Of a DNA stretch of 64,000 nucleotides, positions 47,750 through 56,952 are shown piece after piece (position 1 is the first letter of the stretch; each line of letters starts with the position of its first letter). Location of the stretch: contig CP095414.1 of the NCBI GenBank assembly GCA_029541985.1, positions 806,001 to 870,000 on the forward strand, given 5' to 3'. The translations under genes were made by a program, and so were the position numbers. The notes under the pieces were generated by a model. The model saw only the letters and a program-made list of their open reading frames with translations. It ran no database searches and had not been told where the DNA came from. This DNA comes from Bacteroidales bacterium F22 (lineage in GTDB: Bacteria > Bacteroidota > Bacteroidia > Bacteroidales > Bacteroidaceae).

Positions 47750-50710
47750 ATGAATGATTTAAGAAAAACATTTAGTTGCTTGTTGCTTTTACTTCTAGCA
47801 TCGGTCACGTCTATTTGTGCACAGAACACAAAGATGTATTCGGGTACTATAACAGACGTTGATAGCAACGAACCTATTATTGGTGTCAATATCATCCTCA
47901 AAGGAGCATCAAGAGGAACCATCACAGATACCGAAGGTAAATTTTCAATCAATGCACCTATCGGCTCCACATTAGTCTTATCTTATATAGGCTATCTCAC
48001 AAAAGAAGTCAATCTAGACAACAATCCCTTATTAAATATTGCGATGCAGGAAGACCAGCAACAATTGAGTGAGGTCGTTGTCATCGGTTATGGTACCATG
48101 AAGAAATCGAATGTAACTGGCGCCATAGCTTCTGTATCTTACAAACAATTCAAAGACCAACCCGTCAAGCAGATATCTGATATCTTACAAGGACGTACTT
48201 CAGGTGTAGCCGTAACAAATGTAGATGGTATCCCTGGAGGAAATGTAAAAATCCGTGTCCGCGGAACCACTTCTATCAATAAGAGTAGCGACCCACTATA
48301 TGTCATAGATGGTATCGTCGCTTCTGGACTAAATGTCAATCCTTCTGACATTCAATCTATAGAGGTTCTAAAAGATGCCTCAGCAACTGCAATCTACGGT
48401 TCTCGTGGTGCAAATGGTGTCGTCTTAGTAACGACAAAGAAAGGAAAAGAGGGCAAAGTACAAGTCTTTGCAAGCGTAGATGTCGGTATCTCAAATATCG
48501 TCAAGAAATACGATTTGCTCAATGCTTATGATTATGGAAATGCTTTGAACGACTATAAAGGAAGCAATACGATTTCTGCTGAGACCTTGGCAGAATATAA
48601 AAATGGAAGCAAAGGAATTGACTGGCAAGATTTGATGTTACAAACAGGAGTTAGTCAAGATTATAAGTTAGGTGTATCAGGTGGTTCAGAGAAGAACAAA
48701 TATTACATCTCAGCAAATCTCTTGGATATGACAGCGATGACTATCACCACGAAATACCAACGAGCACAATTGAGAGTCAACTTGGACAACAAGATTACAG
48801 ACTGGTTCACTCTATCGACCAAAATCAATGCTAGTCGTTCATACAGTCACAACGGCAGCATCGATATGATGACCTTCCTCAATTACTCTCCTACCATGGA
48901 TATGTTTGAAGATGAAGAGAAGGGAATCTATAAGAAAGACCCATACAATTCGGTCGACCCTAATCCTTATGGTAAACGCGTATTGAACAAAGAAGATTCA
49001 TACACCTATAATTTCAATGGGAATATGGATTTACAATTCAAACTCATCGATGGATTAACATTCTCTGTACAGGGAGGTTTAAACTATGCTAATAATCCAA
49101 CGTATACCTTCGACTCATCATTGGTACAAGCCGATGCAGTCAGTGACATGTCCAACGCCAGTTACACCAACATCTTCTGGCAGAATACTAATAACCTAAC
49201 CTATGACAAATCATTTGGAGACCATCACCTCACTGCGACAGCTGTATTTGAAGTCAGTGGTTCAGAAGGAAAGTCATTGGGAATTACTGGTACTGACTTG
49301 CAGAACGAATTTGTCGGATATTGGAATGTAACCAACGCCAAGACACGTGATGCGAGCAACGGCTATTCAGCAAGTTCACTCGTTTCAGGACTAGCTCGTG
49401 TAATGTACGATTACAAGGGACGTTACATGGTTACTGGTACTTTCCGTACAGATGGTTCATCCAAATTTCAGAAAGGAAACCGTTGGGGCTATTTCCCATC
49501 GACAGCATTGGCTTGGGATATCGCCAAAGAAGATTTCATGAAAGACCAAAACATCTTCAGTCAGTTGAAGTTGAGAGGTAGTTTCGGTATCGTCGGAAAC
49601 CAAGGTATCGGCGCTTACAGCACCCTAGGTATGCTAGCCACTACCACCCATGACGGCTGGGGAACAGATCAAGTACATACCGGTTATTGGACAGGTAATC
49701 TAGCGACTCCTGATGTGACTTGGGAGAGCACCTATCAGTACAATGCAGGACTTGATGCTAGTGTCCTAAACGGACGGGTAAATTTTTCTTTCGAGTGGTT
49801 CAGAAAAGACACAAGAGATTTGTTGCTTCAGAAGCAAGCACCGAACTACAATGGTGGAGGTACCTTCTGGGTCAACCAAGGGGAGATAAAGAACTCAGGA
49901 GTAGAGTTTACTGTCAGTGCCAACCCACTAGATGGTCATTGTCCTGTACAATGGCAAACGTCATTCAATGCTTCCTATGTAAAGAATGAGATTATGGACC
50001 TTGCAGGAGATGATTACATTGTCGGAGCAAACAATACAGGATGGGGCGCTGGTCCTATAGAAATCAAGAAAGTAGGTTATCCAATCGGCTCATTCTACCT
50101 TTATAAGTGGAAGAACTTCAATAGCGAAGGCGCCAACCTATACGAACGTCAGTCTGACGGTAGTTTGACCACAAGTCCGACAGCCGACGATTTGACTGTG
50201 ACAGGGCAAGCTGAACCTAAGTGGACCTTTGGATGGAACAATACAGTTAGTTGGAAGAATTGGGACCTCAACATATTTATCAATGCTGCAGTAGGTCAAG
50301 ACAGATTGAATATGAGTCGATTTGGACTAGCTTCAATGGTCGGTAAATACCGATTCATCTCCCTCGCTGATGCTTACAATCAAGGATGGGACAAAGTAGA
50401 TAATAAGGCAGATGCATTATTTGCAAGTCATAGCAATCCTGACAATAAGAATTATGGTGATTCTGACTTTTGGCTCGAAGATGCTTCATTCATGAAATTG
50501 AAAAACATAAGTCTTTCTTACACATTCCCAAGACAGGTGACGAAGATTGCTGATATTAAATTATCGGTCAGTGCACAGAATCTATATACGTTAACCAAAT
50601 ATACAGGTATGGATCCCGAAGTATATAGCTCAGGCTTCTACAATGGAGTGGATCTGGGTGCTTATCCAGTACCACGTACAATTACTTTTGGTATGAAACT
50701 TAACTTTTAA
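47750..50710 (+). CDS. SusC-family TonB-dependent transporter (second PUL)
   Basis: A 986-residue outer-membrane importer with signal peptide (TSICAQ), CarboxypepD-like domain (about 28-105), EVVVIGYGTMKKSNVTGA, plug with IRVRGTTSINKSSDPLYVIDG and YGSRGANGVVLVTTKKG, and a barrel ending in GMKLNF. It works with the SusD encoded 10 bases downstream. The barrel has no close resemblance to the alginate SusC beyond family features, so a different substrate is likely. Expression should depend on the divergent HTCS. Confidence 0.96.
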   Translation: MNDLRKTFSCLLLLLLASVTSICAQNTKMYSGTITDVDSNEPIIGVNIILKGASRGTITDTEGKFSINAPIGSTLVLSYIGYLTKEVNLDNNPLLNIAMQEDQQQLSEVVVIGYGTMKKSNVTGAIASVSYKQFKDQPVKQISDILQGRTSGVAVTNVDGIPGGNVKIRVRGTTSINKSSDPLYVIDGIVASGLNVNPSDIQSIEVLKDASATAIYGSRGANGVVLVTTKKGKEGKVQVFASVDVGISNIVKKYDLLNAYDYGNALNDYKGSNTISAETLAEYKNGSKGIDWQDLMLQTGVSQDYKLGVSGGSEKNKYYISANLLDMTAMTITTKYQRAQLRVNLDNKITDWFTLSTKINASRSYSHNGSIDMMTFLNYSPTMDMFEDEEKGIYKKDPYNSVDPNPYGKRVLNKEDSYTYNFNGNMDLQFKLIDGLTFSVQGGLNYANNPTYTFDSSLVQADAVSDMSNASYTNIFWQNTNNLTYDKSFGDHHLTATAVFEVSGSEGKSLGITGTDLQNEFVGYWNVTNAKTRDASNGYSASSLVSGLARVMYDYKGRYMVTGTFRTDGSSKFQKGNRWGYFPSTALAWDIAKEDFMKDQNIFSQLKLRGSFGIVGNQGIGAYSTLGMLATTTHDGWGTDQVHTGYWTGNLATPDVTWESTYQYNAGLDASVLNGRVNFSFEWFRKDTRDLLLQKQAPNYNGGGTFWVNQGEIKNSGVEFTVSANPLDGHCPVQWQTSFNASYVKNEIMDLAGDDYIVGANNTGWGAGPIEIKKVGYPIGSFYLYKWKNFNSEGANLYERQSDGSLTTSPTADDLTVTGQAEPKWTFGWNNTVSWKNWDLNIFINAAVGQDRLNMSRFGLASMVGKYRFISLADAYNQGWDKVDNKADALFASHSNPDNKNYGDSDFWLEDASFMKLKNISLSYTFPRQVTKIADIKLSVSAQNLYTLTKYTGMDPEVYSSGFYNGVDLGAYPVPRTITFGMKLNF

Positions 50711-50720
50711 TTTTTAGATT

Positions 50721-52355
50721 ATGACCTATATGAAAACAATATATCGAGTATTGAGGAACCTTGGGCTGGTACTGTTACCACTTTGGTTAGTATCGTGCGA
50801 GGATTTATTGACCGAAGATCCTAAAGGACAATTGGCAGTGGTTAATTTTTTCAACACAAAAGGAGATTTAGACCAATCATTGAATGCGATGTATTCCATC
50901 CTAGCCAATGAGATGTATGCTAACAATGCCGTCGGCTTCGATGCCGTATCAGGAGATGATATCACCACACACCCAGCAAGTAACAAACAATCTATCCGCG
51001 AAGTAGATAGTTACAATATCTCGAATAATAACTCGTGGGCAGATGAATTGTGGAACCGACGATGGAAAGTAGTCAAAGCAGCTAATTTCATCATCAACAA
51101 TGCAGAGCGAACTCCGACGACAAAAGAAGAGATCAACAAAGCGCTCGGACAAGCGTATTATTGGCGTGCCTATTCTTATTTCTATTTTGTGATGACATGG
51201 GGTAAAGTACCTATGGTCGTGAAAGACGAAATCGATTATAACATGCCGTTGGCAACGATTCCTGAGATTTATGACTTGATTGTATCCGACTTACAGAAAG
51301 CGGAAGCAATGGTACCGATCAATTATACCGAAGAACCATATGCTAGAAATGGCGTGAATATAGCCGTCAGTCAAGCAGCTGTAAAAGCGACTTTATCATA
51401 CGTATATATGGCTATGGCAGGATGGCCACTCAATAAAGGAACGGCCTATTACAAACTAGCGGCTGATAAGGCTAAGGAAGTCATTGATGGCGTAAAAAAC
51501 AGTACGTACAACAATAGTTTGCTACCAGAATATAAAGATGTGTATTCCCTAAAATGGAATAGCAGCAATCCCGAAGTACTACTCGGCATCTATTATAGCC
51601 GAACAGGAACGATTACCAATGCAACCCTATGTGACTTTCTAGCTGACATGGCTTATGGTGGTGGCTGGGGCGACACAAACGGTGAAATCAAGTTCTGGAA
51701 AGATTTCCCTGATGGTCCCCGTAAAGAATCGACTTATTTCTCTAAAATAATTCTGATGTCTGATGCCAATGATGACAATCCGGTACTACGTGACTGGTGG
51801 TATGATGATCCCAATACACCAAGAACAGTGGTAGCTCCTTGCTTCATGAAGAAAGTAGAAAGAGCAGGAGAAGACTACTTTGATGTCTCAGACCCATCTC
51901 CTATCAATCAAAACGGAGAGAAAATGCACCAAGTGATTCGCCTCTCAGAAGTCTATTGCTGGTATGCTGAAGCGGTAGGTCGTTCAGGAGAAGGAGACAA
52001 GACATTGGCAGTCAGCGTGTTGAATGAAGTACGTAATCGTGCCGACGGTACAGCAAGTAACCGTTATAGCACAAGCATGTCGTATGAAGAATTAGCAGAA
52101 TCGGCATATAACGAACATGGTTGGGAAATCGCTGGATACTATTGGGCCAACATCGCGACCCGTGCAAGAGATATGTTCCGTATGAACCGTATCAAAGACC
52201 ACTTTGAATTCCGAAAAGAAAATCCAGAGATTGAAGTTGCTAGTGGAGTCTTCAGAAAAGAAGCCATCCCTGTGACTGGAGTGTGGAGCGATAGCAAGAT
52301 GTATTTCCCTTATCCTGCAAACGATGTGGCACTCAATCCGAATTTGAAGAATTGA
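50721..52355 (+). CDS. SusD-family glycan-binding lipoprotein (second PUL)
   Basis: A 544-residue RagB/SusD protein with lipobox LWLVSCEDL. Visible family features are ALGQAYYWRAYSYFYFVMTWGKVPMV, LSEVYCWYAEAVGRSGEGD and the C-terminal FPYPANDVALNPN. It is 10 bases downstream of susC and 29 upstream of the next lipoprotein gene, so all are one operon. An in-frame ATG three codons on is an equally good start. Confidence 0.94.
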   Translation: MTYMKTIYRVLRNLGLVLLPLWLVSCEDLLTEDPKGQLAVVNFFNTKGDLDQSLNAMYSILANEMYANNAVGFDAVSGDDITTHPASNKQSIREVDSYNISNNNSWADELWNRRWKVVKAANFIINNAERTPTTKEEINKALGQAYYWRAYSYFYFVMTWGKVPMVVKDEIDYNMPLATIPEIYDLIVSDLQKAEAMVPINYTEEPYARNGVNIAVSQAAVKATLSYVYMAMAGWPLNKGTAYYKLAADKAKEVIDGVKNSTYNNSLLPEYKDVYSLKWNSSNPEVLLGIYYSRTGTITNATLCDFLADMAYGGGWGDTNGEIKFWKDFPDGPRKESTYFSKIILMSDANDDNPVLRDWWYDDPNTPRTVVAPCFMKKVERAGEDYFDVSDPSPINQNGEKMHQVIRLSEVYCWYAEAVGRSGEGDKTLAVSVLNEVRNRADGTASNRYSTSMSYEELAESAYNEHGWEIAGYYWANIATRARDMFRMNRIKDHFEFRKENPEIEVASGVFRKEAIPVTGVWSDSKMYFPYPANDVALNPNLKN

Positions 52356-52384
52356 TTTAGAAATAACACTAAAAAAATACCATT

Positions 52385-54058
52385 ATGAAACTAACCTATT
52401 TATGTATAGGACTTGTGGCAGCCTGTGGGATGACGCTTTCATCGTGCAGTGACAACTATAAAGAAAGGGTCGCTATCCTCGAATGCAACCTCTCCAAAGA
52501 TGTCGTGAACCTTGAGTATGAGACGTCCGAAGCACAAACCATAGACGTCACATCGAAAGAGACGTGGAAAGTATCTGTAGACCAAGGGAGTGGTGACTGG
52601 CTCACTGTATCCCCTATGGATGGGACAGGAAACGGCACACTAAATATTACTGCTGCCAAGAATAGTACTGACATCAAGCGAAGTGCTGTCATCACGGTAT
52701 CAGCGAAAGGTGCAGAATTGAAAACAGTGACGATTACACAAGAGGCTTTCCCAGGTATCATGTATGATTTTGCAGACCTTACAGGCTGGCAAAAGACAGG
52801 CTTAGTATCTGGAATCAACCCATTTAGCATCGAAGACAATGCTGAATGTGAAGATGGTAAAGCCTTGAAAATCTACACCCGTGCAGGCACCGAATATATG
52901 GGTACCTATGGAGACCGTTTCAAAGTTCAGACCGGAACTAGATTCTATTCTGGACGTTATGAATGGCGTGTATTTGTCCCAGTGATGGGTATGAATGACC
53001 GAAGCAGCATCGGTGCTTTTATCTATTTTGATGATCAGCATGAGTTGGACTTTGAGATTTGTTCTGGTCAAGCATCGGACCGTACTGCACACAATGCAGA
53101 ACCAGATGACATGCTCTGTCTCGTATCTAGTCAGGCTAATCCTTTCTTCTCCGAGAAATCACTAATCAAGGGAAATGCATGGCATACCTTTGTACTAGAC
53201 TTGAGAAATGAAGATGGGAAATTCATGGCAGAATGGCTTGTTGACGGCACTTCTTTGAAGAAACAATTATTAAATTTCGGTGAAGATGATGCGACATTCC
53301 GTGTGCTATGCAGTATGGAAAATCTGATGGGTATGGGCGACCATGCAGCTACTCAAGAGAATTACGGATTGTTCGATTATTTCGCGTATGTTCCTCATGA
53401 AGACTCTCAGGCACCACTACTCGAAGGACAACTTCCTCCTGAGCCAGACGGGGAAACTCTGCGATGGGATTTTGATGACAATAGTGTACCAGAAATTGAC
53501 TGGAGCAACAATGGAGGCATCTTCACTGACGGCTGGATAGACCTTTCAAGTGGAAATATGACGTATATCAAAGACGGCGGAGAAGTAGGTGCAGGAAAAT
53601 ACACTTGGAAAATAAATGTCCCTAGCTTAGGCATAGGTTCTCAATGGGTATCAGGAGGTACTATTGATGTATCAAACGTAGCAGCAGAGCGTTCATTCTC
53701 TATGTATGTATTTGCAGGTAAAGAGTCAGACCGTGCAGCTTGTACTGTCACTCCTACTTCAGCTCAGGTGTTGGTTCGCTGTTATACAGAATCTATGGGA
53801 GTCTTCGGTTTCCCTATCGATCCAGGAGAACATGTATTGTCTATTGACCTCAGACTCAATAAAGGGAAATATAGTCCAGCATGGATTGTGGATGGCAAAG
53901 TAGTCAAAACATTTGACACATGGTACACTCCAGAAGCCTTCCAATTCAAGTTTGCTATCAAAACCAGAACTGGTGGCGGATGGATGGGAGATGCTCCTGT
54001 CGTAGGAGTACCTACCGTCAAGTATGACTATGTAGAATATAAGAAATATGAGTATTAA
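52385..54058 (+). CDS. surface lipoprotein: BACON domain plus two GH16-like beta-sandwiches
   Basis: A 557-residue lipoprotein (TLSSCSDN). Residues about 35-122 form a BACON domain (DVTSKETWKVSVDQGSGDWL, AVITVSAKGAELKTVTITQ). Two homologous ~200-residue beta-sandwich domains follow (about 125-340 and 360-557); matched blocks are GRYEWRVFVP/GKYTWKINVP, SGQASDR/AGKESDR and AEWLVDG/PAWIVDG. The first has HELDFE (Glu220, Asp222, Glu224), the ExDxE form of the GH16 catalytic motif in a suitable strand; the second has ERSFS there, with the acids lost. It may be a binding protein of SusE/F role, or an enzyme with one live and one dead domain. Confidence 0.7.
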   Translation: MKLTYLCIGLVAACGMTLSSCSDNYKERVAILECNLSKDVVNLEYETSEAQTIDVTSKETWKVSVDQGSGDWLTVSPMDGTGNGTLNITAAKNSTDIKRSAVITVSAKGAELKTVTITQEAFPGIMYDFADLTGWQKTGLVSGINPFSIEDNAECEDGKALKIYTRAGTEYMGTYGDRFKVQTGTRFYSGRYEWRVFVPVMGMNDRSSIGAFIYFDDQHELDFEICSGQASDRTAHNAEPDDMLCLVSSQANPFFSEKSLIKGNAWHTFVLDLRNEDGKFMAEWLVDGTSLKKQLLNFGEDDATFRVLCSMENLMGMGDHAATQENYGLFDYFAYVPHEDSQAPLLEGQLPPEPDGETLRWDFDDNSVPEIDWSNNGGIFTDGWIDLSSGNMTYIKDGGEVGAGKYTWKINVPSLGIGSQWVSGGTIDVSNVAAERSFSMYVFAGKESDRAACTVTPTSAQVLVRCYTESMGVFGFPIDPGEHVLSIDLRLNKGKYSPAWIVDGKVVKTFDTWYTPEAFQFKFAIKTRTGGGWMGDAPVVGVPTVKYDYVEYKKYEY

Positions 54059-54074
54059 AAAATTAGCGTATAGC

Positions 54075-55094
54075 ATGAATTATTTAAAAACAATAAGAAC
54101 TATTGTCTGTTGTGCAATGGTCGTATTAGGGAGTGTTTCCTGTCGTCAGGAAACACCCACTACAACCACGAAGCAAGTCTTTTCTTGGCTTATCTATAAG
54201 GAGGGTGTTTCTTTCAAGGATTTAGGACCTGCAATCAAGCATGTGAGTTCTATCAGTATCTTTGGAAATCCTCCAAAGCGTTTCATTGACACATGTCATC
54301 TAAACGGAATAGAAGTCTATCATGCTGTGGGTGGGAACGAGAAGAATCTCGATACCGCAGAGAAGATTACGACTATCGTAGACAAATACGTAGCCGACTG
54401 CCAACAAAATGGATATGACGGAATAGACTTAGATTTCGAACATTTAGCTGCCGACTTTCAACCGACTTATACAACTTTTCTAGAGTTGGCTTCGCAGAAG
54501 CTACATGCTGCTGGAAAGAAGTTGAGTCATTGTGTGAGTTTCTACCCTTCTGTATATGAGGACAATGAGGCAAAAATGTTTTACAGTCCTGCAGTATTGG
54601 CTGAGACGTGTGATGTAGTCAGAGTGATGTGCTATGATATGTATTTTGCCCCTGGGATAGGTAATCCTGAATTAAAAGACAGAGATGATTGCTCAGGTAT
54701 CGGCCCGACATCAAATTATCCTTGGACAAAAGAGGCGATGACTTTCTGGAGACAGCACATCTCGAAAGAGAAATTGCTCATGGCTCTACCTGCCTACTCC
54801 AATGACTATGCAGTCACTGGCGGTTTCAAAGGAAGACAGATTTACCAATCTGTGCCAGACAGTGTCAGTGGTCCTCTATCTTCTCCTATCTGGTTATGGT
54901 ATGAGAAGATGAATATGTATGTCTATGACGGAACAGATGGTGCACGTCATCTCTTTTATGCAAGTGATGCGAGAAGTACTAAGGCGATGCTAGAACTAGC
55001 TGATACGTTGGATATACCTCAAATTGGTTTTTGGCATTACAGTAGCGTGAACCCTCAAATGTGGGACGTAACTGACCAATGGGCAAATAGATAA
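54075..55094 (+). CDS. GH18 family glycosidase, lipoprotein
   Basis: A 339-residue protein. I choose ATG 54075, 16 bases after the previous stop, as it gives a clean lipoprotein signal (MVVLGSVSCRQ); the ATG at 54048 overlaps that gene. The GH18 signature DGIDLDFE is intact: Asp115, Asp118, Asp120 and acid/base Glu122. YDM (CYDMYF) and a late FWHYSSV strand support a TIM barrel. As a short one-domain GH18 in a SusC/D locus it resembles the endo-beta-N-acetylglucosaminidases that free N-glycans at the cell surface, rather than a modular chitinase; this is inference. Confidence 0.85.
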   Translation: MNYLKTIRTIVCCAMVVLGSVSCRQETPTTTTKQVFSWLIYKEGVSFKDLGPAIKHVSSISIFGNPPKRFIDTCHLNGIEVYHAVGGNEKNLDTAEKITTIVDKYVADCQQNGYDGIDLDFEHLAADFQPTYTTFLELASQKLHAAGKKLSHCVSFYPSVYEDNEAKMFYSPAVLAETCDVVRVMCYDMYFAPGIGNPELKDRDDCSGIGPTSNYPWTKEAMTFWRQHISKEKLLMALPAYSNDYAVTGGFKGRQIYQSVPDSVSGPLSSPIWLWYEKMNMYVYDGTDGARHLFYASDARSTKAMLELADTLDIPQIGFWHYSSVNPQMWDVTDQWANR

Positions 55095-55131
55095 TCTGAA
55101 ACTCAGTATACAAGCTGAGCGAACTTAAGTT

Positions 55132-55171
55132 AAGAGCTGTAAAGGTCAACCATTGGTCCTTTACAGCTCTT
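55132..55171 (+). terminator. terminator of the second PUL
   Basis: Perfect 14-bp stem: AAGAGCTGTAAAGG (55132-55145) and CCTTTACAGCTCTT (55158-55171), followed by ATTATAT. It closes the SusC-SusD-GH16-like-GH18 operon. Confidence 0.7.
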
Positions 55172-55226
55172 ATTATATGCCAGTCATTTCACCTATGATG
55201 AGGACTAAATCATGCTAGAGTATCCT

Positions 55227-55382
55227 TTACTTATAGACCTCATTAAGTTCTACAATAAAAACAAGAGCCATAATGATATATCCCATAAAATCAGGTTCAT
55301 ATTTAAAGAAAACTATCGCCAACAAAATGGTTATGATTAACATGATTAGTCCCCTCCATATGTATTTCTTCTTTAATCTCAT
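55227..55382 (-). CDS. putative 51-residue membrane protein
   Basis: A short frame with a basic start (MRLKKKYIWRG), a hydrophobic helix (LIMLIITILLAIVFF), a short polar loop, a second hydrophobic segment (GYIIMALVFIVEL) and a polar end. The positive-inside pattern is what a real two-helix protein would show. No family is recognised, and no consensus promoter is seen. It lies where a XusC-type PepSY gene might be expected, but it is far too short for one. The rest of 55172-55594 shows only the 22-base repeat listed below. Confidence 0.35.
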   Translation of the reverse strand: MRLKKKYIWRGLIMLIITILLAIVFFKYEPDFMGYIIMALVFIVELNEVYK

Positions 55383-55498
55383 ACGCTCAATCTTTTAGAC
55401 ATCATTTACAGCACCAAAAATACTGAAAAAGCTAAAAAAGACCAACCATAGACTACTCAAATAAGTCCTTTCTGAGGATAAGCAAATAAAAAGCCATT

Positions 55499-55520
55499 TG
55501 TTGTGAACATAGGTTGCACT
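55499..55520 (+). repeat. 22-base direct repeat, left copy
   Basis: TGTTGTGAACATAGGTTGCACT; the right copy at 60594-60615 differs at one base. The two copies bracket the DUF4374-TonB receptor-AraC block. They may be ends of a lost insertion sequence or recombination scars. Confidence 0.6.
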
Positions 55521-55594
55521 ATTTACTTAGACCATCGTTAACCTCTGAAAAGAATCGAGTATCACTATATAAGCAGTATTTCATTTGGTTACTG

Positions 55595-56875
55595 CTAGAA
55601 AACATGCATATAAAACGGATATCCTACGGTAGATATGACTTTTTCCGCATCATTTGTAGTTGGATTGTATGAATAAAATCCAGAGTCCGATGTACTATAT
55701 ATACCCATATAGGTCAGGTTATCTATCTGGTCAATAAAACTCACCGTTGCACTTGAATAAGGAATCCCTTGGATGCGATAAATTTTCTTTTTGTTTAAGT
55801 CAATACGTACAGCCATCAAATAACGAGCAGTATAAGCTTCAGAATCCATCAATTCACGCACAGCAACAAATGCAACCACGATACCATCTCCGACATATTC
55901 ACAGTTCCATAAAGAGGCTGCTTTATACTCTGACCCCTCTATAGCCACGTCATGAATATCCCATGCTTTGCTACTATCAAAATCCTGCTTACCAGCAGGT
56001 ATACAGATAAATCCCGTTTCTGGATGATCTGAATTCATACCGAAATAGCCACAACAAGCAAAGTAAATATCCTTACTTTCGGTCGAGAAAACCATACTCG
56101 GCAATATTGGCCTACTGGCATAAGTCATATGAGTGGTTTTTTCAGATATTACCTTTTCCACCTTGTCCGTATTGGTATTAATTATAGCTACATCACATTG
56201 ACGATAATCTTCATAAGGCATCATGGTAGCTCCCACCTGATTAAGGGATTGATAATAATAACCATCACGTACTATTCCACAAGACGGTTCAGGACTATTA
56301 TCTTTATAAGCATAAGAAGTCAAATCGATAGATCCTGTTTTTTCCATAGTTTGAGGATTAACCACAGTGATTTTTCCTGGTCCACATTCTGGAACATACA
56401 TTTTAGTATCACTCACTACGGTCAAAGCTGCTGAAAAATTCTGAGGAGTCAATTCGAGCTTTTTAGGAGTAGAGACCATCTGAGTCTGTTCATCATAAGT
56501 ATACCTGCGCAGATAAGAATCTGATTCAGCAAAGTATGCAGGAAAAGCAAATAAATATTTTTGACCTTTAATCACTTCTGCTTGCAGGTAAGAGCAAAAA
56601 CTCAACTGTGTTCCATTCTTATTATTTATACTAGTAGGCATAGTAGCCAATTTCTGAATGTATGTACTCCCAGACATGCCATCTGGATTTGCTACACAAG
56701 TTTCTAGCAAATAATTATACGTAGCATTAGGTGTCTCTTTAGAATCACTTGTATCAGAAGTTGATGCAGGATTATCATCATCACTACTACAACTTGTTAC
56801 ACATAATCCAGCACTCATTAACAGTCCTGCACTTACGACACAATTTATCAATTGAGTCAATCTTTGTTTCTTCAT
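55595..56875 (-). CDS. DUF4374 lipoprotein, XusB-like siderophore-binding protein
   Basis: A 426-residue lipoprotein (GLCVTSCSSDDD). Repeated strands and turns such as VPECGPGKITVVNPQTMEKTGSIDL suggest a beta-propeller. DUF4374 includes XusB of Bacteroides thetaiotaomicron, a surface lipoprotein that binds ferric enterobactin and hands it to the XusA receptor. The gene lies 77 bases downstream of a TonB-dependent receptor on the same strand, the xusA-xusB order, so the same role is likely. A short hairpin (55572-55596) overlaps its stop. The third partner, the PepSY protein XusC, is not seen downstream. Confidence 0.78.
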   Translation of the reverse strand: MKKQRLTQLINCVVSAGLLMSAGLCVTSCSSDDDNPASTSDTSDSKETPNATYNYLLETCVANPDGMSGSTYIQKLATMPTSINNKNGTQLSFCSYLQAEVIKGQKYLFAFPAYFAESDSYLRRYTYDEQTQMVSTPKKLELTPQNFSAALTVVSDTKMYVPECGPGKITVVNPQTMEKTGSIDLTSYAYKDNSPEPSCGIVRDGYYYQSLNQVGATMMPYEDYRQCDVAIINTNTDKVEKVISEKTTHMTYASRPILPSMVFSTESKDIYFACCGYFGMNSDHPETGFICIPAGKQDFDSSKAWDIHDVAIEGSEYKAASLWNCEYVGDGIVVAFVAVRELMDSEAYTARYLMAVRIDLNKKKIYRIQGIPYSSATVSFIDQIDNLTYMGIYSTSDSGFYSYNPTTNDAEKVISTVGYPFYMHVF

Positions 56876-56952
56876 AACGTTCGTTTTGTTTGAGTAAATT
56901 ATTTATTTTTATAAGATTATCTAAAAATCGCTTGAAATACGCTTCATTAGAA

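Noticed and set aside
54048..54074. Overlapping upstream ATG for the GH18 gene
   Set aside because: It places nine polar residues before a normal lipoprotein signal and overlaps the preceding stop.
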